Part shown: piece by piece, positions 14,923 to 22,928 of the stretch | Layout: each line of letters starts with the position of its first letter | Numbering within the stretch: position 1 is the first letter of the stretch | DNA from: Herbiconiux sp. VKM Ac-1786 | GTDB lineage: Bacteria > Actinomycetota > Actinomycetes > Actinomycetales > Microbacteriaceae | Reading direction: 5' to 3' | NCBI RefSeq assembly: GCF_015350805.1 | Contig: NZ_JADKSG010000002.1 | Coordinates: 1,240,001 to 1,304,000 of the forward strand | Length of the DNA: 64,000 bases | Position numbers and translations under genes: made by a program | Notes under the pieces: generated by a model | Told to the model about the DNA's origin: nothing | The model's input: only the letters and a program-made list of their open reading frames with translations | The model's database searches: none

Positions 14923-16647
14923 ATGGAGCTGGGCATCTACGGGATCATCGCCGTCGCGGTGATCGTCGCGGTGGCCGCCTTCTCGAAGCGCCTCGGAATC
15001 GCCGCGCCGATCATCCTGGTCGTGGTCGGAGTCGGCCTCTCGTACCTTCCCGGGGTGCCCGAGATCGAGGTGCCGCACGAGATCATCCTCGACGGCCTGC
15101 TGCCGCCGATCCTCTACGCCGCGGCGGTGGCCGTGCCCGTGGTCGACTTCCGGCGCAACCTCGCGCCGATCGCGAGCCTCTCGGTTGTGCTCGTCATCGT
15201 GACGGCCTTCGCCACCGGGTTCCTGCTCTACGCCCTGCTGCCCGATCTCAACTTCGCGGCGGCCGTCGCCCTCGGCGCGATCATCAGCCCTCCGGATGCA
15301 GTGGCCGCCACCTCCATCGGACGTCGCCTCGGTCTGCCACCACGTCTGCTCACGCTGCTCGAGGGCGAGGGCCTCGTGAACGACGCGACCGCCCTGGTGC
15401 TGCTCCGCTCGGCCGTGGCCGCGGCGGCCGGAGCGATGACCACGCCCTGGGCGGGCGTCACCGACTTCCTCTTCGCCGCCGCCGTCGCGGTGCTCGTCGG
15501 CCTGGCGGCCGGCGCGATCACGGTATTCGTGCGCTCGAAGCTGTCCGACCCCGTGCTCGACACGGCCCTGTCGCTCGCGGTGCCCTTCGTCGCCTTCGTG
15601 CCGGCGGAGCAGCTCGGAGCATCCGGTGTTCTCGCCGTGGTCGTCGCCGGGCTGTACACCGGGCACGCCTCCCCCACGAAGTTCTCGCCGCAGTCGCGGA
15701 TCAGCGACCGGATCAACTGGCGCACGATCCAGTTCCTGCTCGAGAACGGCGTGTTCCTGCTGATCGGGCTCGAGATCCGCACCCTGATCGAGGACGTGAA
15801 GCCCGAGATCCTGACGGTCGAGGCCTCGTTCGGCATCGGGCTGCTGGCCACCGTCGCGCTGGTGCTGATTCGCTACCTCTGGATCGGGCCGCTCGTGTTC
15901 GGACTGGCGCAACGCGAGAAGCGCAATGAGCGCCGCACCTATCGCGCACTCCTGGCGCTGTACTACTACCGCAGCAATCCGGTCTCGACCAAGCGGCAGG
16001 CCCGCACCCGCAACCGGCTCGAGCGCGACTACGAGCGCCGCCGCGCCGACCTCGAGCAGCAGCGACAGGAGCGGATCGACTGGCGCGGCGGCGTCGTGCT
16101 GGGCTGGTCGGGCATGCGCGGCGTGGTGACGCTCGCGGCCGCGCAGTCGCTGCCCGAGGACACGCCCTACCGCCCCCAGCTGATCCTGATCGCCTTCACG
16201 GTCGCGGTGACGAGCATCGTGCTGCAGGGCGGAACCCTGCCCTGGCTGATCCGGCTGCTCGGCGTCGAGGGCATCGACGCCAAGGAGGACCGGAAGGAGC
16301 TCGCACAGCTGCTGGAGACGATCAGCAGCGCCGGGCTCGAGAAGCTCGACGAGCAGGTGGCGGAGCGCAGCGACATCATCGACCCCGAGGTCGTGGAGCG
16401 GGCTCGCCAGGCGACGTTCCTCCGCACGGAGGCCGCCTGGGAGCGGGCCGGACGACGCGAACAGCCCGACGAGACGCCGCACCGGCTGTACCGCGAGCTG
16501 CGGCTGGCGATCGTGGCGGCCGAGCGCGAGAAGATGCTCGAGCTGCGGGCGGTCGGCACGTATCCCTCGCGCATCCTGGCCGAGGCGCAGGCGCTGCTGG
16601 ACCAGGAGGAGACGCGGTTGCAGCGGCGGCCGGGCGGGGCCCATTAG
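14923..16647 (+). CDS. Na+/H+ antiporter, CPA1 family
   Basis: A 574-residue protein. The first 400 residues form about 12 membrane helices, with the ion-binding region GAIISPPDAVAATSIG and EGEGLVNDATALVL (Asn-Asp typical of CPA1 exchangers). The C-terminal 170 residues are cytoplasmic, charged and helical (for example RRRADLEQQRQERIDW), followed by one more membrane segment and a regulatory tail. Exchanges Na+ or K+ for protons at the membrane, for pH and salt balance. It occupies the place where mshC is often found after the SCO1664-like gene. Confidence 0.9.
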   Translation: MELGIYGIIAVAVIVAVAAFSKRLGIAAPIILVVVGVGLSYLPGVPEIEVPHEIILDGLLPPILYAAAVAVPVVDFRRNLAPIASLSVVLVIVTAFATGFLLYALLPDLNFAAAVALGAIISPPDAVAATSIGRRLGLPPRLLTLLEGEGLVNDATALVLLRSAVAAAAGAMTTPWAGVTDFLFAAAVAVLVGLAAGAITVFVRSKLSDPVLDTALSLAVPFVAFVPAEQLGASGVLAVVVAGLYTGHASPTKFSPQSRISDRINWRTIQFLLENGVFLLIGLEIRTLIEDVKPEILTVEASFGIGLLATVALVLIRYLWIGPLVFGLAQREKRNERRTYRALLALYYYRSNPVSTKRQARTRNRLERDYERRRADLEQQRQERIDWRGGVVLGWSGMRGVVTLAAAQSLPEDTPYRPQLILIAFTVAVTSIVLQGGTLPWLIRLLGVEGIDAKEDRKELAQLLETISSAGLEKLDEQVAERSDIIDPEVVERARQATFLRTEAAWERAGRREQPDETPHRLYRELRLAIVAAEREKMLELRAVGTYPSRILAEAQALLDQEETRLQRRPGGAH

Positions 16648-16705
16648 GCGGCGAAATCTGCCCTCCAATTTCGTCGATAAACGAGCATTCATCAGCTGTT
16701 TCTGA

Positions 16706-16711
16706 TAGAAT
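16706..16711 (+). promoter_or_regulatory. -10-like hexamer of the DUF222/HNH gene
   Basis: TAGAAT exactly six bases before the ATG at 16718, in an AT-rich stretch (16660-16717). Confidence 0.5.
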
Positions 16712-16717
16712 CTCAGT

Positions 16718-18079
16718 ATGACTCCAGTTGCCCGCATCCACGAGATGGCCGCCGTGCTCTGCGGCCGTTCGGGCGCGGGTCTGGCTGGTCTCGGCGACGA
16801 CGAGTTGCTCGAAATGGTGGCCGCCTACGAGGCACTCGGGCGCGCGGTGTCGGCGCAGCAGGTCCAGCTCGCCGGGGAGGTCGGGGTGCGGTCTCGCAGC
16901 GAGCTGCGCGACGAGGGCCTGAGTCGGTCGCAGAACTTTACGACCCCGGTCGCGCTCGTCGCGAAGGTCACCGGGGCGTCGGCGCGGGCGTGCAAGGCGC
17001 GGCTCGAGCTCGGGCGGAAACTCCGGGGTGCGGTGCTGCTGGGTGGGGGCGAAGGGCCGGCGCCGTTTCCGGCGGTCGCCCGCGTTCTCGATGCGGGCGT
17101 GCTCGGGGTCGAGGCAGCGGCGACCATCGTGAAGCAGTGCACTGTGCTCGCCGACCGTGGATGCTCGCCCGACGTCGTGAGCCTCGCCGAGGAGACCCTC
17201 GTCGACCAGACCCTCTCCTGCCGGCTGACCGCCGACGAGACCTTCCGGGCCGCGATCCATCTGCGCGAGGTGCTCGACCCCGATGGTGCGGAACCGCGTG
17301 ATGAGGTGCTGCAGATGCAGCGGTCGCTGACCATCGCGCTGGCACCGGATGGGATGTACCGGGGGAAGTTCGCGCTCCCGCCCGAGCAGGGCGGGGTGTG
17401 GCTGTCGAGCATCCGGGCGATGCAGAGCCCGCGCGTGGCCGGGCCGCGGTTCGTCGACGGCGACGAATACACGACCGCCGACGGCCGCACCCAGGCACAG
17501 AAGAACGCCGACACCATCACCGAACTCATCGCCCGCGCTGCCGGCGCCGACGACATGCCCCGCATCAACGGCGCCATCGCCACCGTCAACGTGCACATGA
17601 CCCTCGACGATCTCGAAAAGGGCCGCGGCGTCGGGTGGATCGACGGTATCGACCAGCCCATTCCCGCCTCCACCGTGGCGCAACTGCGCTGCTCATCACC
17701 CGTCGCGGCAACCCTCTTCGGCGACAAGGGCGAGGTTCTGTACCACGGCAAGGCGAAGCGGCTCTTCACCGCGGCGCAGAACCGGGCCCTCGCTGCCCGG
17801 GACGGCGGGTGCGTGTGGCCCAGCTGCGACCGCCCGCCCTCGTTCTGCGAGACACATCACGCGAACGAGTGGGTTTCGGACGATCATCCGCCCGGCAGAA
17901 CCGACATCGACAACGGCGTGCTCCTCTGCCACTTCCACCACTCCCACCTGCACAAAACGCCATGGAAACTCACCATGCAAGACGGGGTGCCACATCTCAT
18001 TCCACCGAGGTGGGTCGACACGGAACAGAAGCCGATCCCGACCACCCGGCGACGCACCATCCAGCGACCCGCTGCTTAG
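16718..18079 (+). CDS. DUF222 domain HNH endonuclease
   Basis: A 453-residue protein with an N-terminal DUF222 region (about residues 10-330; helical, including ARACKARLELGRKL) and a C-terminal HNH nuclease domain: CVWPSCDRPPSFCETHHANEW, then DIDNGVLLCHFHHSHLH, where the paired cysteines and histidines bind metal. Such genes occur in many copies in Microbacteriaceae and other high-GC actinobacteria; their function is not established, though mobility or DNA-processing roles are suspected. No intron or transposase is seen nearby. Followed by a long hairpin. Confidence 0.9.
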   Translation: MTPVARIHEMAAVLCGRSGAGLAGLGDDELLEMVAAYEALGRAVSAQQVQLAGEVGVRSRSELRDEGLSRSQNFTTPVALVAKVTGASARACKARLELGRKLRGAVLLGGGEGPAPFPAVARVLDAGVLGVEAAATIVKQCTVLADRGCSPDVVSLAEETLVDQTLSCRLTADETFRAAIHLREVLDPDGAEPRDEVLQMQRSLTIALAPDGMYRGKFALPPEQGGVWLSSIRAMQSPRVAGPRFVDGDEYTTADGRTQAQKNADTITELIARAAGADDMPRINGAIATVNVHMTLDDLEKGRGVGWIDGIDQPIPASTVAQLRCSSPVAATLFGDKGEVLYHGKAKRLFTAAQNRALAARDGGCVWPSCDRPPSFCETHHANEWVSDDHPPGRTDIDNGVLLCHFHHSHLHKTPWKLTMQDGVPHLIPPRWVDTEQKPIPTTRRRTIQRPAA

Positions 18080-18098
18080 CCAGACACCGCATCCGGAG

Positions 18099-18150
18099 GC
18101 AAGCGCGAAGCGCGCGGCAGTACAGGGCTGCCGCGCGCTGACGCGCTTGC
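18099..18150. terminator. long imperfect hairpin between convergent genes
   Basis: Arms 18099-18120 and 18128-18150 pair almost completely (CAGCGCG-type stem, one mismatch/bulge) around a 7-base loop (18121-18127). It lies between the convergent DUF222 and VWA genes and has no U-tract on either side. Probably a two-way terminator or transcript-end stabiliser. Confidence 0.6.
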
Positions 18151-18188
18151 CCACGATGGACATGGCTGGGTTCACGAGATGGGACAGG

Positions 18189-20231
18189 TCACCAGAGGCC
18201 GCCCTGACGCCGGGCTCCTCCGCCGAAGTCGTCGGATGCACCGGGAGTGCTGCCGCGTGATCCGAGGTAGGAGCCGACGACAGCCGCGCCGAGGTCGTCG
18301 GCTTCCGGTGCCACCACCGAGCCGTCGACCCTCCGCGCCATCGAGTCGATGAAGCGCGCCAGCCCCGGGTCGTCGCCGAGGCGGAAGAAGGTCGTGCGGG
18401 CGCCGAGCCGCAGCGAGTTGTCGAGCTCCCGCACGGCGTACGCGATGGTGAGCGGATGCGGCGGGTAGCTGAAGAACACCTCCCCGTTCGCCTCGAGGTG
18501 GGAGGTGGGCTCGCCGTCGGTGACGATCAGCAGCACGGGCTGGGCGTTCGGATGCTTGCGGAAGTGCCGATTCGCCAGCAGCAGCGCGTGGTGCAGGTTC
18601 GTGCCCTTGTCCCACTCCGCCTCGAGGCCGGTGAGCTCCTCGATCGGCATCACCTGGGCTGAGCGGCCGAAGGCGATCAGCTGCAGGTCGTCCCCGCGGA
18701 AGCGACTGGTGATGAGAGTGTGCAGCGCGAGCGCGGTGCGCTTCATGGGCACCCAGCGGCCGTCCATCGCCATCGAGAACGAGGTGTCGACGAGCAGCGC
18801 GACGGCGGCCTGCGTGCGCGCCTCGGTCTCCTGCACCTCGACGTCACCGATCTCGATCCTGACGCCGGAGGCGGTCGAACCGCCGGAGCCCGCGACGCGA
18901 GTCACCGCGTTCGTGATCGTGCGGGTCACGTCCCACGGCTCCGTGTCGCCGAACGCCCACTCGCGGGTCGAGCCCGACCGCTCCCCCGCCGCGCCGGCCT
19001 GCCGCACGTCGCGGGCGCCCTGGCGCCCCGAGAGGCGCTGGGCGACGTCCCGCAGCAGCGCCTTGCCGAGCTGGCGCATCGCCTTCGGGGTCATCCGCAG
19101 CTGCCCGTCCGAGCCGCGCTTCATCGTGCCGGTGTCGCGCAGGGCCTTCTCGAGCTCCTGCAGCGTGCGCGCGTCGACCACCGCATCCGCCCCGAGCTGA
19201 CGCGAGAGCGCATCGAGGTCGAGATCGTCGAGGCGCGACCCGTTGTAGGACTGGGCCAGCTGCTCGCTCAGCTCGTCGAGGTCGGCCAGGTCCTGGAAGA
19301 CGCCGGTGCCGTCACCGAGGCCGAGGCCCTGCTCGCCGTCCATCCGCTCCGAGCCGCCCCAGTCCTCACCGGGGCGGAGCGAGCGCAGCGTCTCGTCGAG
19401 CCGACCGAGACCCTGCATCAGCTCGGGCGAGCCGAAAGCCTGCTGGGCCAGGGCGTCGAGCTCGTCACGCTGCTCCTGGCTCATCGAGTTGCGCATCCGC
19501 TGCGCCGCGGCGGCCCGGGCGGCGAGCGCGTCGAGCAGCTCGTCGATGGTCTCCGGATGCTCGGGGAAGAACTCCCCGTGCTTCGCCATGAAGTCCTCGA
19601 ACTGCTCCGGGGTGTCCTCGCCGCGGGCGTGCGCCTCGAGCAGCTCGTTGAGGTCGCCGAGCATCGCGGTGATCGCCTCGCGGTCGGCGTCGCTCGCGTT
19701 CTCGAGGGCGTTCTTCATGCCGGCGAAACGCTGGTCGAGCATCTCGCGGCCGAGCAGGTCCTTGATCTTGTCGAAGTCCGCGCGGGCCTCCGAGCTCTTC
19801 CAGTCGTAGCCGTTCAGCTCGCTCACCGCAGCCGCCGCCGAGGACGGCAGGTTGTCGAGCTGCATCTGGGCGAGCGCGCGGTCGCCCTCGTCCATCAGCG
19901 CGTCGCGGGCCAGCTGCTTGCGCTCGGCCAGCACCGCCTTGTCGAGGAGGTCCTTGATCTCCTGGAGGGTGCCGTCGAGGTTGTGCTCGCGAGTCAGGTC
20001 GCGCCGGCGCTCCGCGACCCGGCGGGCCAGGTCGTCGAGGCCGTTCTGGTCGCGTCCACCGCGGCGGAGGAACTCGCGCAACGCCTGCTCGGGCGAGTAG
20101 CCCGCCATGACCTCCTCGCCGATGGCGTCGAGCGCCTCGGTGAGGTCGACCGGCGGCGCCAGCGGGTCGGGCCCGTCGACGTACCGCCCGTAGCGTGCGG
20201 CCCGGGTGAGGCGGCGGTTCGCCCTAGGCAC
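18189..20231 (-). CDS. VWA domain protein partnered with MoxR-type ATPase
   Basis: A 680-residue cytoplasmic protein. The first 450 residues are helical and strongly charged; the von Willebrand factor A domain follows at about residues 475-650 with a complete MIDAS: VDTSFSMAMDG, KGTNLHHALLL and TDGEPTSH. It is the second gene of a two-gene unit with the AAA+ ATPase 80 bp upstream, the arrangement seen for MoxR/VWA and magnesium-chelatase-like pairs, where the ATPase remodels a target and the VWA protein bridges to it. No target gene is evident nearby. Confidence 0.9.
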   Translation of the reverse strand: MPRANRRLTRAARYGRYVDGPDPLAPPVDLTEALDAIGEEVMAGYSPEQALREFLRRGGRDQNGLDDLARRVAERRRDLTREHNLDGTLQEIKDLLDKAVLAERKQLARDALMDEGDRALAQMQLDNLPSSAAAAVSELNGYDWKSSEARADFDKIKDLLGREMLDQRFAGMKNALENASDADREAITAMLGDLNELLEAHARGEDTPEQFEDFMAKHGEFFPEHPETIDELLDALAARAAAAQRMRNSMSQEQRDELDALAQQAFGSPELMQGLGRLDETLRSLRPGEDWGGSERMDGEQGLGLGDGTGVFQDLADLDELSEQLAQSYNGSRLDDLDLDALSRQLGADAVVDARTLQELEKALRDTGTMKRGSDGQLRMTPKAMRQLGKALLRDVAQRLSGRQGARDVRQAGAAGERSGSTREWAFGDTEPWDVTRTITNAVTRVAGSGGSTASGVRIEIGDVEVQETEARTQAAVALLVDTSFSMAMDGRWVPMKRTALALHTLITSRFRGDDLQLIAFGRSAQVMPIEELTGLEAEWDKGTNLHHALLLANRHFRKHPNAQPVLLIVTDGEPTSHLEANGEVFFSYPPHPLTIAYAVRELDNSLRLGARTTFFRLGDDPGLARFIDSMARRVDGSVVAPEADDLGAAVVGSYLGSRGSTPGASDDFGGGARRQGGLW

Positions 20232-20311
20232 GGTCGCGCATCCGCTCGTCGTGAACGGATGCGCAGACGGCAGCCGCTCGCCCGGCCACCGCCCGACCGG
20301 CCCCCGCTCGC

Positions 20312-21694
20312 TCAGCCATAGATCGTCTCGCCGCCGCCCGACTCCTTACTCACCCGTCGGGCGAGGTACAGGCCCTCGAGGGCGAGCTCGACGGCGCCGG
20401 CCCGCTGGCCGTCGTTCGTGACGCCGAGGCGGTCGCCGATCTCGTCGTAGAGCTCGGACTCGCCGAGCGAGGGCAGCCCGGCCAGGAAGTCGCGCGCGGC
20501 CACCTGCTCGCCGGTGGTGACGAGCGAGCCGCTCTCGAGCGCGTCGACCAGCAGCGCGAAATCGAGCCCGCGGAAGTGCGCGCGCACCGTCTCGGCGGTG
20601 GCGGTGCGGAGCAGGTGGTCGAGGATCTCGTCCTCACGGCCCTCCTCGCCCGACTCGAACTCGATCTTGCCGCCGAGCACGTCGACCGCCGTCTCGAGAT
20701 CGACCGGCCGGGCCACCGCATCCGGCTCGCCCTGACGGGTCGCCCGGTGGAGCGCGGCCGCTGCGATCGTCTCGGCGCCGGCGATCGAGAAGCGGGCGCT
20801 GACACCGCTGCGCTGGTCGACCGACGCCGACTCGCGGAGGTTGCGGGTGAAGCGGGCGAGGATCTCGATCAGGTAGTCGGGCACGTCGGCGACGAGCTCG
20901 GCCTCCTGGCGGATGACGGCGATCTCGTCGGCCAGCTCGGTCGGGTAGTGGGTGCGGATCTCGGCGCCGAAGCGGTCCTTCAGCGGCGTGATGATGCGGC
21001 CGCGGTTGGTGTAGTCCTCGGGGTTCGCGCTGGCGACGACGAGCACGTCGAGCGGCAGGCGCAGCACGTAGCCGCGGATCTGGATGTCGCGCTCCTCCAT
21101 CACGTTGAGCATCGCCACCTGGATGCGCTCGGCGAGGTCGGGCAGCTCGTTGATCGCGACGATGCCGCGGTGACTGCGCGGGATGAGGCCGAAGTGGATG
21201 GTCTCCGGGTCGCCGAGCGACCGGCCCTCGGCCACCTTCATCGGGTCGACGTCACCGATCAGGTCGGCCACGCTCGTGTCGGGGGTGGCGAGCTTCTCGA
21301 CGTAGCGCTCCTCGCGACGCCGCCAGGAAATCGGCAGCTCGTCGCCGAGCTCGGCCGCACGGCGGAGGCTCACGCTGGTGATCGGCTCGTACGGGTGCTC
21401 GCCCAGCTCGGATCCCTCGATCACCGGCGACCACTCGTCGAGCAGGCCGGAGAGGGTGCGGAGCAGCCGGGTCTTGCCCTGGCCGCGCTCGCCGAGCAGC
21501 ACGATGTCGTGCCCCGCGATGAGCGCTCGCTCGAGCTGCGGGATGACCGTGGACTCGAAGCCGTGCAGGCCCGGCCACGGGTCGCGGCCCTCCCGCAGGG
21601 CGTCGAGGAGGTTGTCGCGGATCTCGGTGCGGAGGGTCTTCTGAACGTGCCCGGAAGCACGCAGTTCGCCGACCGTCGTCAGGGTTGGGCGCAT
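20312..21694 (-). CDS. AAA+ ATPase, MoxR/magnesium-chelatase ChlI-like
   Basis: A 460-residue AAA+ protein. Walker A GERGQGKTR is at residues 68-76; downstream are IVAINELPDLAERIQ (Walker B region with the ChlI-type Asn-Glu), VVASANPEDYTNRGRII (sensor 1) and LKDRFGAEIRT (arginine-finger region). It couples ATP hydrolysis to protein remodelling together with the VWA protein encoded next. A GTG at 21697 directly before the ATG is an alternative start; TAGCAT lies seven bases before that GTG. It faces the ole operon across a 211-bp divergent gap. Confidence 0.88.
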   Translation of the reverse strand: MRPTLTTVGELRASGHVQKTLRTEIRDNLLDALREGRDPWPGLHGFESTVIPQLERALIAGHDIVLLGERGQGKTRLLRTLSGLLDEWSPVIEGSELGEHPYEPITSVSLRRAAELGDELPISWRRREERYVEKLATPDTSVADLIGDVDPMKVAEGRSLGDPETIHFGLIPRSHRGIVAINELPDLAERIQVAMLNVMEERDIQIRGYVLRLPLDVLVVASANPEDYTNRGRIITPLKDRFGAEIRTHYPTELADEIAVIRQEAELVADVPDYLIEILARFTRNLRESASVDQRSGVSARFSIAGAETIAAAALHRATRQGEPDAVARPVDLETAVDVLGGKIEFESGEEGREDEILDHLLRTATAETVRAHFRGLDFALLVDALESGSLVTTGEQVAARDFLAGLPSLGESELYDEIGDRLGVTNDGQRAGAVELALEGLYLARRVSKESGGGETIYG

Positions 21695-21801
21695 CACGCG
21701 GGCAATGCTACGCCCGCTTTCCGGGGCCGATGTCAGGGTCTCAGGATGCGCGACGAGCGGTTCATCCGAGCCCCCGTGTGCCGACATGACCCGGGCGTGC
21801 C

Positions 21802-21807
21802 TAGGAT
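21802..21807 (+). promoter_or_regulatory. -10-like hexamer before the oleA leader ORF
   Basis: TAGGAT exactly six bases before ATG 21814. This matches the leaderless pattern at many annotated genes in the window and supports translation of the leader ORF. Confidence 0.5.
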
Positions 21808-21813
21808 GCGAGG

Positions 21814-21909
21814 ATGACCAGTTCAGCGTCCGCCCAGCGCACTCCCTGTAGATTACTGGTCTCGCGCGTGCGATCACGCGCGTTCTGGAGAGCCGCGGAG
21901 GATTCGTGA
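21814..21909 (+). CDS. putative 31-residue leader peptide of the ole operon
   Basis: A short ORF (MTSSASAQRTPC... ending ...WRAAEDS) whose ATG has the leaderless signature TAGGAT-N6 and whose TGA stop overlaps the GTG start of oleA in GTGA, so translation could be coupled. It is rich in Arg and Ser. A perfect hairpin (21863-21882) lies inside it. No homology is known to me; it may be a regulatory leader. The alternative is that oleA is transcribed from a promoter further in, for example TAGATT at 21849, and the ORF is chance. Confidence 0.4.
   Translation: MTSSASAQRTPCRLLVSRVRSRAFWRAAEDS
21863..21882 (+). promoter_or_regulatory. perfect hairpin upstream of oleA
   Basis: CGCGCGTG, loop CGAT, CACGCGCG: an 8-bp perfect stem, 24 bases before the oleA start and within the putative leader ORF. 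Could be a protein-binding palindrome or an RNA element acting on oleA translation. Confidence 0.5.
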
Positions 21910-22928
21910 CCGGCAATTCGACTACCCGATTCCGCAACGTGGCATTGCTGTCCGTGGCGAGCACGATCCCGTCGAGGGTGACCACCTCCGACGAGATCGA
22001 GCAGAAGCTCGCCGTGGCGCTCAAGCGTCTCAAGCTGCGGAGCGGTCTGCTGCGCCGCGTGGCCGGCGTGCTCGAGCGACGCAACTGGGGCCCGGGCGAG
22101 AGCTCGGACGCGGCGACGATCTCGGCCGGCCGCCGTGCGCTGGCCGAGGCCGGCATCGACGCCTCCGAGATCGGGCTGATGATCAACACCTCGGTGACCC
22201 GCCAGCACCTCGAGCCCTCGGTGGCCGTGCGCATCCACGACGGGCTCGGGCTGCCGAGCTCGGCCATCAACTTCGACGTCGCCAACGCCTGCCTCGGCTT
22301 CGTGACGGGCATGACGCTCGCCGCCGCGATGATCGAGTCGGGCCAGGTCAAGTACGCACTGATCGTGAACGGCGAGGACGCCGACGAGATCCAGGTCAAC
22401 ACCATCGAGCGGCTGCTCCGCGACGACATCGACCGCGAGGGCTTCATGAGCGAGTTCGCCTCGCTCACCCTCGGCTCGGGCGCGGCGGCCGCCGTGATCG
22501 GGCCGGCCGACGCGCATCCGTCGGGCCACCGCATCCTGGGCGGGGTCACACGGGCCGCCACCCAGTTCCACGAGCTCTGCGTCGGCAGCGTCGACGGCAT
22601 GTTCACGGATGCGCGGGCGCTCCTGAAGGGCGGGCTCGACCTCGTGCTGTCCGCCTGGAAGGAGGCGCAGACCGAGTGGCGCTGGGGCAAGATGGACCGC
22701 TACATCACCCACCAGGTCTCCTCCGTGCACACCGACTCGATGGTGCGCGCCGCGACGCTGGACAAGAGCCGCGTGCCGGTGACCTACCCGCACCTCGGCA
22801 ACGTGGGGCCGGCGTCGATCCCGATCACGCTCGCCGAGGAGCAGAAGACGCTGAAGAACGGCGATCGCGTGCTGCTGATGGGCGTGGGATCGGGGCTGAA
22901 CACGGCCCTGATGGAGATCGCCTGGTGA
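21906..22928 (+). CDS. oleA: OleA, thiolase-fold acyl condensing enzyme
   Basis: A 340-residue ketoacyl synthase III-like enzyme. Catalytic residues are placed as in characterised OleA: Cys129 (NACLGFVTG), His269 (YITHQVSS), Asn299 (HLGNVGP), and Glu103 (RQHLEPSV), the extra glutamate that marks OleA rather than FabH. OleA condenses two acyl-CoAs to a 2-alkyl-3-ketoacid, the first step of long-chain olefin synthesis. Starts with GTG; preceded by CGGAGGA as SD; overlaps the next gene by four bases. Confidence 0.93.
   Translation: MTGNSTTRFRNVALLSVASTIPSRVTTSDEIEQKLAVALKRLKLRSGLLRRVAGVLERRNWGPGESSDAATISAGRRALAEAGIDASEIGLMINTSVTRQHLEPSVAVRIHDGLGLPSSAINFDVANACLGFVTGMTLAAAMIESGQVKYALIVNGEDADEIQVNTIERLLRDDIDREGFMSEFASLTLGSGAAAAVIGPADAHPSGHRILGGVTRAATQFHELCVGSVDGMFTDARALLKGGLDLVLSAWKEAQTEWRWGKMDRYITHQVSSVHTDSMVRAATLDKSRVPVTYPHLGNVGPASIPITLAEEQKTLKNGDRVLLMGVGSGLNTALMEIAW

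Noticed and set aside
16718-18079. DUF222/HNH gene as a group I/II intron-borne or inteins-type homing element
   Set aside because: Free-standing gene with own promoter and no split host gene or intron ends around it.
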